Shown here: piece by piece, positions 50,865 to 63,011 of the stretch
Numbering within the stretch: the stretch's first letter is position 1
Layout: each line of letters starts with the position of its first letter
Assembly: GCA_018907035.1 (NCBI GenBank)
Contig: JACCIC010000002.1
Span: 7,621,001 to 7,685,000 of the forward strand
Length of the DNA: 64,000 nucleotides
DNA from: Sycobia sp. Sy_11
Lineage: Eukaryota; Arthropoda; Insecta; Hymenoptera; Epichrysomallidae
Reading direction: 5' to 3'
Notes under the pieces: generated by a model
Told to the model about the DNA's origin: nothing
What the model saw: only the letters and a program-made list of their open reading frames with translations
The model's database searches: none
Made by a program: the position numbers and the translations under genes

Positions 50865-50890
50865 TTTTTTTTTTTTTTTTTTTTTTTTTT
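50865..50890 (+). repeat. Poly(T) run of 26
   Basis: 26 consecutive T residues. No element body was recognised beside it. Confidence 0.95.
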
Positions 50891-51488
50891 ACTGATAATT
50901 TGCGCGTAAAGCAAATTTTGCGCAAGAGGGCGAGAGACAGAGGGAGAAAGAGAGAGAGAGAGAGGGGGGGAGGGGGTTCTATTATACCGGCGCGTGCATA
51001 TACAGCGAACGTGCTACTGTGTGCTACAGTAATGCACCCGCATATTTGAAAGGAAAAAGAAAGTAAGAGAGAGAGAGATAGATAGAGAGAACGGTATTCA
51101 TTCGCGAAAGTTTCAAAAGCACGTTATATTGTTGATGAATTAAAGTTGTATTACTTTCAAACCATAAATAGATATAACGGTGGAAGAATTTCGTGAATGT
51201 GTGCGTGTAATGTTTAGAAAATCGAAAGCAAGCCACGAAAATGAAATTATACCCGCCAAAAATCCTCGATGAAATACGCTTTTGCCAATAAAACTTCAAT
51301 GCATCTATAAACCCGATTTTCAATAAAAATTTCTATCCATTTACGAATTAGGTGATAAAGGTATACTTTCCGATTTATTTTTTTTTTCGAGCCAATATCA
51401 AATCTACCATAAAGAATCTTTCGGGACCAAACAGCCGCGGCGACCGCGATCCAATAAATAATTGTGCGACTGGCATCTATAACGGACG

Positions 51489-51491
<3 letters not shown>

Positions 51492-51525
<34 letters not shown>
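51492..51525 (+). repeat. (TA)n microsatellite
   Basis: About 17 TA units, the first of three TA tracts within 500 bases. Confidence 0.97.
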
Positions 51526-51528
<3 letters not shown>

Positions 51529-51672
51529 GACTCGGATGCATTTCGAAATCCGCGGCGTGAAACTATACCTTCGTTTAATAAAGTAAACCATATACGCGTG
51601 CAACAGCGATTCCCCCCCCCCTCGCGAATCGTTAAAATACCCCATACACAGATGTCTAAGCTCTAGGCCAAA

Positions 51673-51674
<2 letters not shown>

Positions 51675-51714
<40 letters not shown>
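51675..51714 (+). repeat. (AT)n microsatellite
   Basis: 20 AT units. Confidence 0.97.
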
Positions 51715-51717
<3 letters not shown>

Positions 51718-51932
51718 AACAAAAATCGCGGGAGCGTCAGTTGAATGTATAGCGGCGCGGCCAAAGAGCGGTGCCGAAATCAACCGCGCTGGCTTCGTTA
51801 AAACGCGGGCGCGTGCGCGTTTATATGGGTCACGCGTCACGAAGCTCTTCCCTCCCCCTCGCTCGCGCAACGACACGGCGCGCGTTTAATGCCGGCGTTT
51901 ACGGCCCCCTTCTCTTCCACCCCGTTAGTCTA

Positions 51933-51935
<3 letters not shown>

Positions 51936-51979
<44 letters not shown>
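51936..51979 (+). repeat. (AT)n microsatellite
   Basis: 22 AT units bounded by GC on the left and GC on the right. Confidence 0.97.
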
Positions 51980-51984
<5 letters not shown>

Positions 51985-52443
51985 TCGATTGCCAGTCGTT
52001 TCTAAGCACGTATGCATGCATATATCGATATCTGTGTGTAAGCATATCGTATTCTCGATGCGTTCGAAAAGAATTAATCGAGCGGTATATTGTGTAATCG
52101 CCCGATTGATGAACCTATAAGGGGGCACTGTTCAGAGTCCTTGGGACAATGCAAAAAAAAAAAGAAAAAAAAAAAAAGAGCGAGCCATTTTTTCGCGTAT
52201 GCATCGCGCCGCCGCTGGATGACCGAACAGCGAGAGAGGTATGCCGCGGGGAATGGGCTGCCAAGTTTCATTGTCGATTTATCTAGCTTGATAAAGATAG
52301 CTTGATATTTTCTTGTTTTTTTTTTTTTTTTTTTTTTTTTGTTTTTAGTTGGCGTTCAGTCCAATTGGGATTTAAGAGAGTAAATAAGATTGAACGGTGA
52401 TGCGATATTATTTGTTTTCTCAAACTATATCGAGGAATTGTAA
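51980..52443. other. Intronic stretch with homopolymer runs
   Basis: Contains A runs at 52153-52176 and a 25-base T run at 52316-52340. No gene was recognised. Confidence 0.7.
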
Positions 52444-52662
52444 ATGGATGATGATACGAGACTTATCAAACTCCCAAATCGCCCTCGTCGCGAATACGAG
52501 TGTTGGCGAATGAGAGCATTAAAATCCGCTGTAAATTCACAGAAAGAACACACTGTGAGCCAAAGCCTTTTGTTCGAAGAACATTTCAAGATTCCGCTTT
52601 GTCGGGAAAAGTTTGGAAAGTTAGTTGTAATTCGGATGGTCGCACGGTCCGCCTTAATATAA
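52444..52662 (+). pseudogene. Possible Ty1/copia gag fragment
   Basis: A 72-codon frame begins MDDDTRLIKLPNRP followed by EYECWRMRALKSAV. The pattern of a leucine-proline lead, then Tyr-x-x-Trp and a basic alpha-helical stretch, recalls the N-terminus of copia-type gag (LPKLxGxxYxxWKxxMxALL). No protease, integrase, reverse transcriptase or long terminal repeat was seen around it. This is a weak pattern match and could be chance. Confidence 0.22.
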
Positions 52663-54640
52663 GTGTACGCGAGTCTTGAAATTAAAGCGATTCACTTCGT
52701 TCGCCTTGATCATTGTTAATACGATTTTCTACGTTACAGTACAGTTACAATACCACGTCACTGTATGCGTCAATTTTTCATAAATGCAATTAAATGCAAA
52801 TGTAATCGATGCAATTGTGTGAAATGTGAAATTCAAATGCTTGCTTTCAAATGCTTCAAATCGTTTCTTATGTTTCCAATCTTACAATATGTTAGTTTAA
52901 TGATCTTAAACTTTTATAGAACAGTCTGAATAAAATTTCTTCCGTAATTGATAATGTAGGAAAGAATCAGATGCTGTGCCTTTGACAGTAATGATTAAAA
53001 TAATTTTACTGAATTAATCCTAGTCCAAACAGGTTAATTGAACTTATTTAAGTATATCAAATCTTGAGTCGACTATCAGATATCTAAATTAAAGATAGTT
53101 TGAATAATGGATATAAGTTAAATAATAAAAATAAGTTGAACAATTGAAAGATAGCGTTAAACAGATGCAAACTCCAACAGACAATAAAAATCTATCTTTA
53201 TCAGCCTGACGAAAAAGCAAAGACGTGATTGATTCTTTGAACATTAATACTCATTAAATGATATTTCTATTTTGAGTGATAAAAGCTCGTTTGAAAACGC
53301 AATTTTCGAAAGCTGCTTTGATCCCGCATTACGCAGTAAGTTTCCCAAGTTCGACAAGTCAGATATTACGATCTTTAATTAAAAAGTTTTTTAACTTCGC
53401 CCAAGTCAAATTAATTAATCCGTACAATATAATTACGATCGAATCAAAAGTGCGCCGTACCAACGTATTCCTACAATTAAATTGTCGAAACGTCTCGTCG
53501 TCGACAGCGTAACCCCTATGCATTCGTCCATTATCATTCTAGCCCACAAGCGCAGAGCTTCCACTCTACAAATATTACCCGCGTATTATTATATTTACAA
53601 AGTTATACGGTTTGCGCGCATTACGAGCGCGTATGTAACGAGCGTATATAAAGCGAATGGTAATCCGTGTACTAACTCGCCGGGGGGTTGAGGGGAAGAG
53701 GGAGGAGATGCGTCGGCAACGTGCGCACGCCCGACGCCATCGCCGCCTCCGCGGAAACTTGATTACCAATGACGCAGGTAATTGAACCAGTTATATGTAG
53801 GTCACTGTTTATAAGAGACTGGCGAGACCCAATTATTTAAGATTAAAAACGCCGTCGGCTCATTACGTCGGGGTGGAAATTTTTCACCCATTAATCTGTA
53901 AAGTTCTAAAAGTTCCTATTTTATCATAGCCGTGCAATAATTTCATAGTGAAGTCGCATTTTCGCTCTTTGAAATTTGAGCAGTAATTGTTATACCTATA
54001 AGTAATTTATATGCTCAAAAAATTCATGGAATATTCTCTACAGCAGTGTCTATTTTGACTGAGAAGCTTTGTGCACCAACCGTACTTTCGAAAAATATAC
54101 ATAAAATATTTGCTCAATTAAATGAAGCTACATCCAAATATATAGAGAGAAAGTGTTTTCTCTCTTTTCGGCCCTATATATGCAAAATTGAAGTATACCG
54201 TGATCAACTTCGAAGATCCTATACAAATATCGTTGTGAATCGCTCGATCGACCTTCGCAGTCCCCTTCCGCGTGCCATCCACAATCGTCATTCCATCATA
54301 GAAATACAGAATAGCGCAGAGATATGCCTAGACGCATATATATATATATATATATATGGATGACAATGCACCTACGCAGCGAAATGGGACACGAGATATC
54401 GGGAAGCGAGAGGCCGTGGAATTTTATTGAAATTTTCGAGCGATACGCGAGGAGTCGGACGCGCACGGCATCGACCCACGGAGTCGAAGATGCCGCTGCT
54501 GCAAGCCAATTGTCGGTTTAGCCGATGCCAGGGCGAGCGAGTGCGCAGTACAGGCATAGTTTGGGAAATTCGGGGCTATGAGAGAGCAAAAGGCAATTTT
54601 TACGAAACTGAACTGTACTAATTGCAACGGCTATTTATAT
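52663..54640. other. Intronic stretch, no gene found
   Basis: AT-rich up to about 53450, including an AAATGCAA-like degenerate repeat at 52785-52865. Two GC-rich patches follow (53600-53770, 54360-54600). A (TA)n tract lies at 54340-54357. Confidence 0.65.
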
Positions 54641-54643
54641 TCT

Positions 54644-54721
54644 AATAGAATGTAAGAAGAAATATTCAAAACATCTTAGATAGATGTTTTAGAAGACATC
54701 TCCATCTCTTACTTATTCTAA
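54644..54721. repeat. Imperfect ~78-base hairpin
   Basis: AAAACATCT (54668-54676) and AGATGTTTT (54682-54690) form a perfect 9-bp stem on a 5-base loop. Below it, TAGAATGTAAGA pairs with TCTTACTTATTCTA through a two-base bulge, and an asymmetric internal loop separates the two stems. The size is like a microRNA precursor. No mature sequence was recognised. Confidence 0.45.
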
Positions 54722-55035
54722 TTTCTATCATTAAGGAAAAATTTATCATGAAAGCACAATTATCCTATTCGTCTTTCTCGTTACTTTCGTCACAATTATT
54801 AAGAAGTGACTTCAGATAAAGTACAATGTTCGATCAAAATAATGATATATTTCATCGATTTAAATAAGCGTAATTGACACGTGTCAGTGAAAGAATGTCT
54901 TGCCATATTTACATGTATATGAACATTCAATCTGATTCAGAATTAAAGTGCAAGCTTAAGATTATACTGGTAGTTCTACAAACTAAAGTATTTTTAAGTT
55001 TTTCATCCAGTAATACCTTGAAACACTTTATTACC

Positions 55036-55079
55036 AGTGGATTAATCAAATATAATTTATAAATTCGATTAATCCAACT
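55036..55079. repeat. Short hairpin, 9-bp perfect stem plus partial extension
   Basis: GGATTAATC and GATTAATCC pair around an AT-rich loop, with AGT/ACT continuing the stem through a bulge. Confidence 0.5.
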
Positions 55080-55151
55080 AGGTACATTTTGTCAACCGAT
55101 CATTCTATACTAAAAAAAAATGTAATTATAGCAATAGCATTTCTCAACTTG

Positions 55152-55410
55152 TTAAACCAATTTAAAAAGCTGAACCATGCGGTCAGCAGGCACCGGGGTA
55201 TAGATATCGTAGCCGTCGTCGTTGTGTACAAGCTCGGCTAGCCGGGCGACCGCTACTAATCCTGCTCGCACCACCCAACCTGAGGATACGGACACTTTAG
55301 TCTGGAGTAAGCATCCGCAGATATCCAGCGGACCAGGTGGCGCATTGGGCACGTGCACCACCGCTGGGATTTTACACGCTCGCTTGTCCTTCCTCGATTG
55401 GCGTTCTATA
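55152..55410. other. GC-balanced open stretch, coding uncertain
   Basis: Both strands are open. The minus frame reads MVHVPNAPPGPLDICGCL and ends DGYDIYTPVPADRM before its stop. Composition is closer to coding than its AT-rich surroundings, but no family was recognised on either strand and no splice-site pair is compelling. Confidence 0.2.
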
Positions 55411-55428
55411 CATATATATATATATATA

Positions 55429-58400
55429 CATTATTGGACGCGAAGGGTCCGTGAACGGTTTAATCCGAAATTCTACAGCGCACGCTGCTACTATATATTT
55501 TTGCAATAAGTGTCCGGTTGCTATCGACCAATTTTCTGGATTATGCTGACGTCTTCGCCATCTCAACTTTAATAATAATGTCAGCTGTAATATCGGTTCA
55601 GGATCTATTGAAATGAGGTTGCTGGATATTTAAATCAGTCGTAAAATTGACCTAAAAGTAGTTCGAACACTTTCCGTTCGAGATCCGACTTTCGTAAACA
55701 CACGAAATATTTTATTGCTCTCAGCTTAAACATTTTCATATTGAACGGAAGAAGACCAAAACAGACTAATTAAAATAGAATTTGGTAAACTTTATGAAAA
55801 TAACGTCAGTTTTGAGAAACAGAGATAAAACTTCTACTTGGATCTGGTAAATGTTTAAACTCCCAGAAATGCATTTATATGTCCGAAACCTTTTTTTTCT
55901 TCCTTTTTATTGCCCCGTATATCTTTGCAAGTAAACGAAACCCAAATAGTACGACCCGTCGGATTGGAACATGAATCACGAGTCGAATTAAAACTGTTTT
56001 TTTTTTTTTTTTTAAAGTTGCTCCTCGGAGGTCTTGCGGTTAATTCGTGGCCGCAAATGAGTGGTAAGTGTATCTTTATAAAAGTTTCCCGTGGAAGGTC
56101 CACAATTAGAAGCGGATATTCTCGGATCAGCGGGCCGAATGTCTCATTAGGCCTTCGCGATATCCGAATCCGATAAACATCGGTCGTTTGATTTCCGAGT
56201 CTAAAAGCGGGACGCGGAGTAGGTAGCTTCCAGGAACCAGCCCCGGCGCGGGCGGTATTAGCGGAGCAAAAGCCGCACGCCGCGAGGTTAACTAATTCGG
56301 ACTCGCGGGAACTGGAACCGGATAAAACATCGATTATACGGAGGTGCCGCGAGCACGATCGCCTAATAATAATGACCAAAAGGATCTAGTTGTATAGGGA
56401 AAGAAAGTTACATGGCGGAGGCTCCGGATTGGATTGTGACCCTATTGATCGTCTTACGCTGATGATACGATGATGTTGACACATCTTTGCTATCTATACT
56501 TTTACAATTCATCTATTTATCCCGATATAATTACTCGAATAAGAAGCAGGTTAGCTTATCTACTAAATTCTTAGGCCATTCCTGTACGTAATTAACTTAA
56601 TTTTGTCATAAAACCTTTCCGATTCTTTTCAATTGGTGTTCCGAAGAGGGACTTATCTATAATCTCATTAAAAACGGAATGTAGCACCAATTCTATTTGT
56701 TACAATAGCATTAAAACTTACAAAGAGACGCGGTCAGATCTTCGTGATGGATCTGATGCATATCGGGATAATACCGATGAACTCCAAAGAAGTCGGGCAA
56801 AGTTTGAAGACCTGTTACTAATTCCAAAGATATATGAGGATTCAGTTGCCAAAAAGACTCATTCCATTGTTTAACATTTTTCAAATTGAACCTTGAAATA
56901 ATAGACTACTTTAATAGATTTCAGTATACTAATTTATTATTGTTTCTACTGTGGAAGTAAAACACTTAATTAATATCTCACTAGAATCGGATCTACTGGA
57001 AACATCATTATTTTAGTATCAGATTCTAAAATAAAAATATTTCCACCCCAAAATTCTGATAAAACATATGCATGCTAACTCATAATTATTTAGTTATTAT
57101 TAATCGAAGTTAGCCAACAATTCACGAGTTAGAGTATGCAAGGTAATTAGGATTTACGCACAAATATTATTCTTGCAACAAATAATTGTGGAGAGTTTAA
57201 GAACCTTAATCGTACTTGAAGAAGTAGAATTAGGCGATTGCTCAGAAAGAAAGTTGCTGTAGATAAAAAAAATTTACTAGAGATACAATAGTGTTCTTGG
57301 TATTTTAGATACCCAATTTGAAAGTACTGAATCTAATAAATAATTTTGAATAAACCTAATGTCTTATTTGAATTCACATTGACGCATTTGTTGCCCCTTA
57401 CATTTTTTCACTAACAACAATTTAAGTAAAATTGAATATATTCAGAACAATCTAAAATTAAAAATTTTAGTATACTTTATTAATAATCATGATTTGCAGA
57501 GTCGTCAGAATATCGACTGATGTAAAAATAGGTTGTCATGATACCGCTATTGATATTCTTGCTACTTGTTGTGTCGACTTGATTAAATTAGATATTACTT
57601 CAAATTTTCTTCCGTTTTGATGAATTTTTCTCTGAATGATAATGTGTAAATGTACGAAATTCTTCAATGCATGCATCGATTATTTTATTTCGCAAGCTCC
57701 CACGGTCCAGGCACAAATGAAATTCTTACGGCTACGGTATAATGTTCAGGAGAAAAAGCAGCTAATTTTACGATAATGCTTCTAGGCACCGTCGTAACTA
57801 TTTTTACCATCCCCCCTTCCACGGAAGGAACTGAGAGCCATAGCACATCTATTTACCCTCTAATACACGACCTGAAAGGAGAGCATTGCGAATATCCTCA
57901 CGCGCATCTGCGGCAGCGATAGAAATGCAACAGTGCAGCGTATTAAATTCATGATAAACTCGCGAGCACAGCCGGCGAACTTATTCGAATAAGGGAGAGG
58001 CGATTCTACTCCGCTTTCTCTTTTCTTCTTCCTCGGCGTCCCGTGCGTTACTTTAATTAAATCGTTAATGAAAAAGGAGTCTTCCACGTGCCCCCGGCTC
58101 TCATTTACGAGGAATCGCCCCTGCGAATTTCTTCTTTCTTTTGTCGAGGGATGCGCGCAGCCTTTGCCCGGTTATTTTACATGATTAAGATTACCGAGCA
58201 TATACCGTTTCTTTGCCGAACGCCCCATCGTCCAAACTCATCGCTGACCTGAATTTTCTTCTCTTTCTCTCCCATCTCGATGTTCCTTCGTGAAAGCTTA
58301 CCGGGAAAATAAGCTGGTCACAATTACTGCGAATTATCGCGAAGCCCGGTACCATTTCCCCCTCTACCGCCTCATTTAAGTCTGATCGCCTCTAAAAGCT

Positions 58401-61026
58401 GAACTGTGGTAGTTTTTTTTTTTTTTTTTTTAATTTACAGTTATAAACTTCACTTATCGGCGGGGTCACAAAGGTGAGCATGAAACGAAGAAATATCCGT
58501 ATAGCGCGGAATGCTTTTATACGGCGTAAAAGCACGTTTATGAAAGAACGAGATGAAATCAACGAGCCGCGGTTTCTCAAGGAAAGGGCTCGCAAACGAA
58601 TTCACGGGGGATATAAAAGTTTCGAATTGCGTCAGAGCAGTTACTTGCCCCCCTCCCCCTTCACCAGCTTTCTCAGCGCTAGGGAAAAGCATACCGACGC
58701 ATTATCACGATCGAGCCCGTTTTTTTTTCCTGGCGAAACACAATTATATTCCCATCGATTTATCGAATATTAATTAATAAGCCAGTAGCCCGGGGGGTGG
58801 AGGACAATCGGACTCTCGTACATTCGATATATGTATAGATGGTTAAAAAGACCGCCAGTTCCTGGCGCAGTGACCGCGCTATGTACGGCCAGCGAAGCGA
58901 TAATGCGAGATAAAACCGCGGCCGCGCGGGATTCACACAGAAACACAGACCGTGATTTATCATCGATGCCTTATCGCTTTGCCCTGTATATCCTCTTCGG
59001 CTCTTTTTTTCTTCTTAGAAAGCTAGAACGGCTTTCCTTCTCTCTTTGTTCTTTGATCACGGCCGTAATTACGCTCGACGGCAGAGAAATGGCACTGAGG
59101 TGGAGAACCTTTTTTTAGCAATGTTATTCTATACTTTTGTTTGCAGCTGCTGCATGGGCGAGGGACATTTCCTTTATAATTGTCGATAAAAAAACATCTG
59201 CTTTACAACTAACAACTATAAAAAAAAGATTGACTTACGGTCACAAATTATGGTATTACCATCTTTAATGGGAACAAAATCAACATACTTTATGAGATGG
59301 CGAACATAACCAGTTTCTTTATCGTCCGGTCAACGTTAACAATTTCGTTCCACAAAAGTAACGTTAATTTTTCCTTAAGCAATGATACATTCAATATATC
59401 AATGAGAATGGAGCCGAGTAAAAAGTTTTCGCCAAAGTTTCAATTCGCTCGACTTTTCCACTCTATCGCATAAAATGAACGAGCTTCTCTCTCCGCCCGC
59501 GAAAACTTGGAAAATTCGCACACCTCGCCTAAAAATGCGATAGATGGAAGAGCGAGGGGGCCACTGTCGGCCCGACCAAAAACAGATCGATAACGGGGGA
59601 CCCGAGAAGCGAGACCGAGACGAGCCAAAGAGAAAAGAAGATACAACGCTGGCCGCATATTTTATTTGTACTAGTAAATACGAAATAAGATAGAATTCGA
59701 TTTTTAAGTGTAGAATTTTGTGGTGAGATAATATTTATTATTTAAGGTAAATGTAATGTAACACTAGGAAAATAATACTAATAAGCGCAGTTTTCATTAA
59801 ACTCGTACGTTGAGTATGTTTGCAGTGTGTCATAAATATGTCAAAATAGGTATTACCCTAAAAATATTACAGTAGGTCAGTCATTCACATTAATATGACA
59901 GAGAGCCATTGGAAGAAGTCAATAAATGTAAGTACAAAAATAAAGAAGCTTATTCGTATATGAGGATCGATCAATGAAGATAAAATTACACGTTCACCCA
60001 AGATCTATACTCTAAAATTGATCATATCTTATATGTATGAATGCATGCATAAACGTTAGAACCAAAAGTAAAGGACGATAGGAAATGGAATAAAAATCAA
60101 TTACAGCTGGTATTAATCAACTTGAAAGACATATTTCATCTTTCAAAGTGATTGAAGGTACCGGAATAATATTTTCCATGAACTGAGAGGCCATGCTTGA
60201 AAAGAATATTATAAGCTATAATAAAGTAAGCTTCTTTATGACCATTTTAAGAATCTAAATAAAATTTCAATTTTGTACTTAGATGCAAAAAATTAAAAAA
60301 ATCTAAGGACGCGTATATTGAAAAAAGAATTCCTATAAATACTCTGAGGCATGGATGGCTTAAGAAAAGGAAATGCCACGAAATGCATTTATATTTAATC
60401 TCCCAGTATCATTTTGTACAGTCATCTAATTCTTTTCATTTCGCGAGCATCGGCAGAGTTTTTTTTCACGGGCTCTTTTACGCAATTGCCGAGGGCTGCG
60501 AACTTTCAGAAACAACAATATCACGAATACTTTACGAACAACAATAATCTATGAAATTCAGTAATTTTTTACTATGTCTATACGAAAGATAGAGAGGAGC
60601 CAAGAAGAAGCTGGGGAGATTCGATTAAAATTTTAGAAGCTATCGAACCTCTATGATTGAATAATCGAGGTGAGAGCCGCCCCTTTAGCTCTCGCTCTTT
60701 GACCCACTTATTCATATCTACGAATAATTTACCATTTAAGCGATTGCACTACGCCCAAGTTGGCGGCAATCAACTGCGGGGGATAAAACTGTCGCCACTG
60801 GTTATTCGTTTAAAGTGTATATATTTGAAAGTTCTATATTTGGCGCGCGCTGCCCACGTTGCGGTACAAGCGCGCACGTTGAAATTGTACAGATAGGAGA
60901 AAATTTCTTCGAGAGTCGGACCGGAAAAAGTCACCAACCTATATAGGTATCGCTCGTTCGGCCATTGATCTAAAAATATCCTTTGATCCGTGCAAGATGC
61001 AGAGATGCCGAGGCGAGGGCGTGGCA
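55429..61026. other. Long intronic stretch, no gene found
   Basis: 55850-56400 is mixed and carries a long minus-strand frame without a recognised domain. 56400-57700 and 59660-60650 are AT-rich and featureless. 57700-59650 is moderately GC-rich with a T run at 58412-58430. Nothing else was recognised. Confidence 0.65.
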
Positions 61027-61034
61027 TATAAAAG
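61027..61034 (+). promoter_or_regulatory. TATAAAAG box, possible relic promoter of the H1 copy
   Basis: TATAAAAG lies about 275 bases before the first recognisable H1 residues, about the room needed for a leader and an H1 N-terminal tail. If it was the ancestral promoter, the copy arose through DNA rather than RNA. Such octamers occur by chance in AT-rich DNA (others at about 7975 and 58611). Confidence 0.2.
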
Positions 61035-61301
61035 GAAGAAGATTCCCAGCGGGTTCTCGATTAATAAACGATGGGCAGAAGATGGAGGAAAGAAGTCGAG
61101 GGGCAATAAGAGCCGGGTGGAGCGGTACTGAATAAATTAGCGAATGAGCCCAAAATAAGAAGGAAGAATCGGGATCCCTGTAAAATTCACGATCCCACCA
61201 GGTGGCCGTTGTTGGAGCACGTCAGGAAGGATCCAGAGGGAGGAAAGGGTTTCGAAGACTGTTTTGAAAAGTCACTCAAGGAAGAAAGGCATAAACGGCT
61301 G

Positions 61302-61741
61302 ACTTTAACTCCAACCTGATGTATATAATCCGCGCTTTATTCGCGGTGGAAAGATTTACGAGGTTGAGCACCGGTTCCATTCTACAGCTGCCATTTACAA
61401 AGTCAATGTAAAGAAATAACCAAGCTCTATCAAAAAATAATTGAGGAAAGCCTCAACTGTGATTTCTAGTCGACTTAGATTAAGAACTGAATCCGAAGGG
61501 GAGAAAAAGTCGTCAAAAAGCCTGCAGAAAAGCGATCAGCAGTTGAGAAAAAGTTTGTGGCAAAGAAATCAGCTATAGTTAAGACGGAGGCTGCTCTGGC
61601 TAAACCTAAGTCCGCCAAAGGTATATCACCATCGAAAGCGAAAAAGTACAGAGCGGAAAAGTACCAATTGTTAAAAAGGCATCTTCACAGAATAAGGTCG
61701 AAGCTACAGGAACTACTAAATCTAAAGACGCCAAGAATTAA
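61302..61741 (+). pseudogene. Histone H1 pseudogene (globular domain and basic tail)
   Basis: This appears to be a dead copy of linker histone H1, which in its intact form binds linker DNA at the nucleosome entry/exit site. TLTPT (61302-61316) matches the THPPT entry to the winged-helix domain. VYNPRFIRGGK (61323 on) matches the first helix and RGG turn. AAIYKVNVKK, stop, PSSIKK, stop, LRKA (61387-61460) matches the YKVDxxKLAPFIKKYL core of H1. RLRTESEGE corresponds to the LVQTKGKG wing. A lysine/alanine tail follows in a shifted frame (VVKKPAEKRSAVEKK, KTEAALAKPKSAKG). After a further frameshift it continues (VPIVKKASS, TTKSKDAKN) to a TAA at 61739-61741. At least two in-frame stops and three frame changes rule out function. 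No poly(A) tail or histone 3' stem-loop was seen, so retrocopy versus DNA duplication is open. Confidence 0.72.
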
Positions 61742-62959
61742 AATTCTCAGTAATTAACATTCAGTAATTATCTCCTACACAGGGACAAAACAGGAATGGC
61801 TGTTTATTATTTCATATCCACCGAATGCAAGAGTCACTTAATATCTAAATTCTGAATAGGAAAAAATCTCACAATTTCTCGACTGTATACCTCAGATCAC
61901 AGAATAAATGATTCCGAATCTTTCCAATGCGCGCCGACTAAACCAGACTAAATGGAATGTAAAAAAACTATTGATATCGATTTAGATGAATAAGGCTCTA
62001 GTTTGGTGAATAGCTTGGTGTGTCGAAAAGATACAGTAATAATAGATACATCTATTGCAAAGCCCAATTCTCCGTGTTTATAACATCTATTATAGAGCCT
62101 TATTCTCCCTGTTTATTGTTATATGCGTCCAAGCGTCAGAATATTGTGAACATTCCAATCTGACGTGATGAATAAAAATCTCCATTAATCATACTCACGC
62201 TTATCGATGATTCTAATCGTCGAGTAATGCCTGTCCCCTGTACAGGTTAAATCAACAGTAATTTATCAAAAATATTTTTGATTTATATCTTAACTCTCTG
62301 ATTATTATTATACTCGTTATAAAGATATACAAGAGTAAATAGCCTAGCCAATTTCTCGTTAAAATTTTTATTCAAACTTTTAATATGTAATCTAGCTGGA
62401 ATACCGCAAAATTCACATAGATTTTAATGAATTTCTAATCTCGAATTTCATTTTGGATGTTTTTAACTGGATATCTAAGAAAAATACATATGATGATCCA
62501 GTAAAATCCACCGAGGTTTCATATCGATTACGATCGAAAATCCAGATTACATTTTTGATAGGATCGTTCTTCAGTTAACCTAGGCCCGGTAAAATGCAGG
62601 CCCACATTAACATATAGTCAATAACCCACACGCGGCACCCGAAAAATACCTGTAGAAACCCAGATCGGATTACCTGATGGAGAGAGAGGAGGAGAGGGGA
62701 TCAGTGCGTCGATCCATCGCCGCTGGTTTATAATAGGAAGAGTTCGCGCACTTGACCCGGGAGCCAGCTCGTTGCGCGCGCGCGCGCGCGCAGTAGATCG
62801 CCCGCTGATATAATCAATTTGGAGGCCGAGTTCGCGCTCTTCGCCGCCCCTCCCCCCTGAGTTTTAAGAGTTGCACGGCCTCGGGGATTAAATCCCCCGA
62901 TGGCAATCGGGAAAACGCCGGGTGGGCGATTCTCTGGCAAAATCGATCCTTCCTCGTAA

Positions 62960-62961
<2 letters not shown>
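61742..62961. other. AT-rich then GC-rich intronic stretch, no gene found
   Basis: Includes a 35-bp tandem duplication, listed separately, and an alternating (GC)n run at 62774-62791 that is Z-DNA-prone. No coding frame was recognised. Confidence 0.7.
62048..62117 (+). repeat. 35-bp imperfect tandem duplication
   Basis: ACATCTATTGCAAAGCCCAA begins copy one. ACATCTATTATAGAGCCTTA begins copy two at 62083. Both continue TTCTCC-TGTTTAT. Confidence 0.8.

Positions 62962-63009
<48 letters not shown>
62962..63009 (+). repeat. (AT)n microsatellite
   Basis: 24 AT units. Confidence 0.97.

Positions 63010-63011
<2 letters not shown>

Larger units (their letters stand above)
45872..51491. other. Intronic stretch crowded with simple repeats, no gene found
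   Basis: Besides the tracts listed separately there is a TA run at 46210-46244. GC-rich blocks lie at 46680-47190 and 50090-51000, the latter with a (CT)n run at 50611-50630. 48660-49980 is AT-rich. Opposing open frames in the GC-rich blocks show no domain. Confidence 0.65.

Noticed and set aside
51247..51876. 209-codon minus-strand frame
   Set aside because: It spans two TA microsatellites (Ile-Tyr runs) and shows no recognisable domain between them.
55855..56379. 174-codon minus-strand frame
   Set aside because: Contains a poly-Lys artefact from a T run and no recognisable family.
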